Below, one piece after another: positions 41,769-43,373 of a DNA stretch of 43,373 nucleotides. Each line of letters opens with the position of its first letter. The stretch's first letter is position 1. A program made the translations under genes and the position numbers. Origin of the DNA: Pseudomonas sp. ZH-FAD (GTDB lineage: Bacteria > Pseudomonadota > Gammaproteobacteria > Pseudomonadales > Pseudomonadaceae); the NCBI RefSeq assembly GCF_002803095.1, contig NZ_PGLR01000048.1:1-43373 (forward strand), read 5' to 3'. The notes beneath the pieces were generated by a model, which saw nothing but the letters and a program-made list of their open reading frames with translations, was not told where the DNA came from and searched no databases.

Positions 41769-43217
41769 GTGACTCAGAAGCCCGACCAGTGTCTCGGTGA
41801 ATGGATCGATCGTGAAGCCCTCGCGGAAGCGATGATTCCGCTGATTGGTCAGCTCTATCGCAACAACAATGTGGTGACCTCGATCTATGGCCGTGGCCTG
41901 ATCAACCGTTCGGTCATCGACATCCTCAAGGCTCACCGTTTCGCTCGCCATCGCCTTGCCGATGAGGCTGAACTGTCGGTGCACGACACCTTCCCCATGC
42001 TCAAGGCCATGAGCGAGCTCAAGCTGGGCGCCGCCTCCGTGGACCTGGGCAAGCTGGTTGCCAAGTTCAAGGCCGAAGGCGCTGGTCGCAGCGTCGAGCA
42101 GTTCGTCAAGGACGAGCTGGCCGAGGTGGTCGGCAAGCAGAACGGTTCCGGTCGTGAAGGCACCGACGTGGTCCTCTACGGCTTTGGTCGTATCGGCCGC
42201 CTGCTGGCGCGCATCCTGATCGAGAAGACCGGTGGTGGCGACGGCCTGCGCCTGCGTGCCATTGTTGTGCGTAAGGGTGCCAGCAACGATCTGGTCAAGC
42301 GTGCCAGCCTGCTGCGTCGTGACTCGGTACACGGCAAGTTCAACGGCACCATCACCATCGATGAAGAGAACAACACCCTGACAGCCAACGGCAACCTGAT
42401 CCAGGTGATCTATGCCAAGGACCCGAAGGAAGTCAACTACACCCAGTACGGCATCAAGAACGCACTGTTGGTGGACAACACCGGTGTGTGGCGTGATGCC
42501 GAGGGCTTGGGTCAGCACCTGGCCTGCCCGGGCGTCGATCGCGTCGTTCTCACCGCACCTGGCAAGGGCGCGCTGAAGAACATCGTGCACGGCATCAACC
42601 ACAGCGAAATCACCGCTGAGGACAAGATCATCTCCGCGGCTTCCTGCACCACCAACGCCATCGTGCCGGTGCTCAAGGCGGTCAATGATCAGTACGGCAT
42701 CGTCAACGGTCACGTCGAGACCGTTCACTCGTACACCAACGACCAGAACCTGATCGACAACTTCCACAAAGGCAGTCGTCGTGGTCGTAGCGCCGCGCTG
42801 AACATGGTCATCACCGAAACCGGCGCTGCTACCGCTGCGGCCAAGGCGCTGCCGGTTCTGAAAGGCAAGCTGACCGGCAACGCCATTCGTGTGCCGACGC
42901 CGAACGTGTCCATGGCTATCCTCAATCTGAACCTGGAGAAGGCCACCACTCGCGAAGAGATCAACGAGTACCTGCGCCAGATGGCCATGCACTCGGATCT
43001 GCAGAAGCAGATCGACTTCGTCAGCTCGCAGGAAGTGGTATCGACCGACTTCGTCGGTTCGCGCCATGCCGGCGTGGTGGATGCCGAAGCCACCATCGCC
43101 AACGATAACCGTGTTGTGCTGTACGTCTGGTACGACAACGAGTTCGGTTACAGCTGCCAGGTGGTGCGCGTGATGGAAGACATGGCCGGGGTCAACCCGC
43201 CGGCCTTCCCGCGCTAA
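41769..43217 (+). CDS. Glyceraldehyde-3-phosphate dehydrogenase, long GapB-type
   Basis: The 482-residue protein is about 150 residues longer than ordinary GAPDH. An N-terminal helical extension (1-130: TQKPDQCLGEWIDREALAEAMIPLIGQLYRNNNVV...) is followed by the NAD-binding GFGRIGR at 138-144 and the catalytic C293 in SAASCTTNAIVP, with VRVPTPNVS and WYDNEFGYSCQ at the end. It converts glyceraldehyde 3-phosphate to 1,3-bisphosphoglycerate or the reverse; the extended type in Pseudomonas is linked with gluconeogenesis. I choose the GTG at 41769, because GGAAGG lies 8 nt upstream and Pseudomonas orthologues begin MTQKPDQ; an ATG six codons earlier would bury that site. A strong terminator follows. 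Confidence 0.93.
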   Translation: MTQKPDQCLGEWIDREALAEAMIPLIGQLYRNNNVVTSIYGRGLINRSVIDILKAHRFARHRLADEAELSVHDTFPMLKAMSELKLGAASVDLGKLVAKFKAEGAGRSVEQFVKDELAEVVGKQNGSGREGTDVVLYGFGRIGRLLARILIEKTGGGDGLRLRAIVVRKGASNDLVKRASLLRRDSVHGKFNGTITIDEENNTLTANGNLIQVIYAKDPKEVNYTQYGIKNALLVDNTGVWRDAEGLGQHLACPGVDRVVLTAPGKGALKNIVHGINHSEITAEDKIISAASCTTNAIVPVLKAVNDQYGIVNGHVETVHSYTNDQNLIDNFHKGSRRGRSAALNMVITETGAATAAAKALPVLKGKLTGNAIRVPTPNVSMAILNLNLEKATTREEINEYLRQMAMHSDLQKQIDFVSSQEVVSTDFVGSRHAGVVDAEATIANDNRVVLYVWYDNEFGYSCQVVRVMEDMAGVNPPAFPR

Positions 43218-43237
43218 GCGTCAAGGTCGCAAAAAAA

Positions 43238-43262
43238 CGGGAGCTTCGGCTCCCGTTTTTTT
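43238..43262 (+). terminator. Rho-independent terminator of the GAPDH gene
   Basis: CGGGAGC-TTCG-GCTCCCG (43238-43255), an A-run before it and TTTTTTT after it: a textbook terminator with a stable UUCG tetraloop. Confidence 0.95.
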
Positions 43263-43265
43263 ATG

Positions 43266-43373
43266 GTGCGCCAGGCATGGCGCGTAGCGCCGTGACTGGC
43301 GCTGTCGGGTTCACTGTGGTGGTGAGCCTGGCGACTTGGAGGTGAAAGTCCTCTACACACCCGGCAAGGGGAA
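43266..43373 (+). mobile_element. 5' end of a group II intron (truncated by window edge)
   Basis: The segment begins GTGCG (43266-43270), the 5' consensus GUGYG of group II introns. Two stacked hairpins follow: GCGCCA-GGCA-TGGCGC (43268-43283) and AGCGCC-N6-GGCGCT (43286-43303). Further on is GAGG-TGAAAGT-CCTC, the conserved domain I element seen in many bacterial introns as GGTGAAAGTCC. It begins 3 nt after the T-run of the GAPDH terminator, the place preferred by class C introns. The reverse transcriptase/maturase frame and domain V would lie to the right of the window. Confidence 0.75.

Overview
The window is a stretch of Pseudomonas chromosome. The coding sequence is GC-rich and tightly packed. 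The order gapB-type GAPDH / mfd / csiV / mtiP / nagZ / psrA / lexA / sulA / topA / fadA-fadB / uup / slt is, from memory, the arrangement around PA3001-PA3020 of P. aeruginosa, with the glpD-like/kinase/yegS block matching the PA3023-PA3026 neighbourhood. Species cannot be fixed from the sequence; the P. mendocina/pseudoalcaligenes/alcaligenes side of the genus is a guess. No tRNA, rRNA or CRISPR array was seen.

Layout. 1-5232: end of an FAD-linked oxidase, a second GlpD-type dehydrogenase and an FGGY kinase in one operon, then a pirin facing away from a YegS-type lipid kinase. 5241-14233 (minus strand): a complete chemosensory operon, read right to left as MCP, cheY, STAS protein, cheA, MCP, cheW, cheR, cheB, followed after a gap by a NarL-type response regulator; no cheD or cheZ is present. 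14490-16378: a separate cheV and a MOSC-domain protein. 16379-18603: an AT-richer pocket with an unrecognised 546-residue protein carrying an 11-residue repeat. 18604-25102: soluble lytic transglycosylase, ABC-F ATPase, DUF6901-like protein, universal stress protein and an exported helical protein, with a terminal-inverted-repeat element and a REP pair in between. 25572-29241: fadBA beta-oxidation operon and a DUF1653 protein. 29485-33061: topA and two small conserved genes. 33122-34219: lexA-sulA with two SOS boxes. 34448-37495: psrA, a YkuD-fold protein without signal peptide, nagZ and mtiP. 37649-41619: csiV and mfd. 41769-43217: gapB-type GAPDH with a strong terminator, straight after which the 5' end of what looks like a group II intron begins and runs out of the window.

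Connections. PsrA, encoded at 34448, is known in Pseudomonas to repress fadBA and itself. Both promoter regions here carry two overlapping PsrA-type half-site palindromes with the same one-base overlap, so regulator and target can be linked inside the window. LexA and SulA are joined in one SOS-controlled unit, and Mfd adds transcription-coupled repair. Slt, NagZ and the cytosolic-looking YkuD protein are steps of peptidoglycan turnover and recycling. The most unusual items are a CheA with an internal MshEN-like (c-di-GMP-binding type) tandem motif, the orphan 546-residue protein, the truncated group II intron at the GAPDH terminator, and several small inverted-repeat elements.
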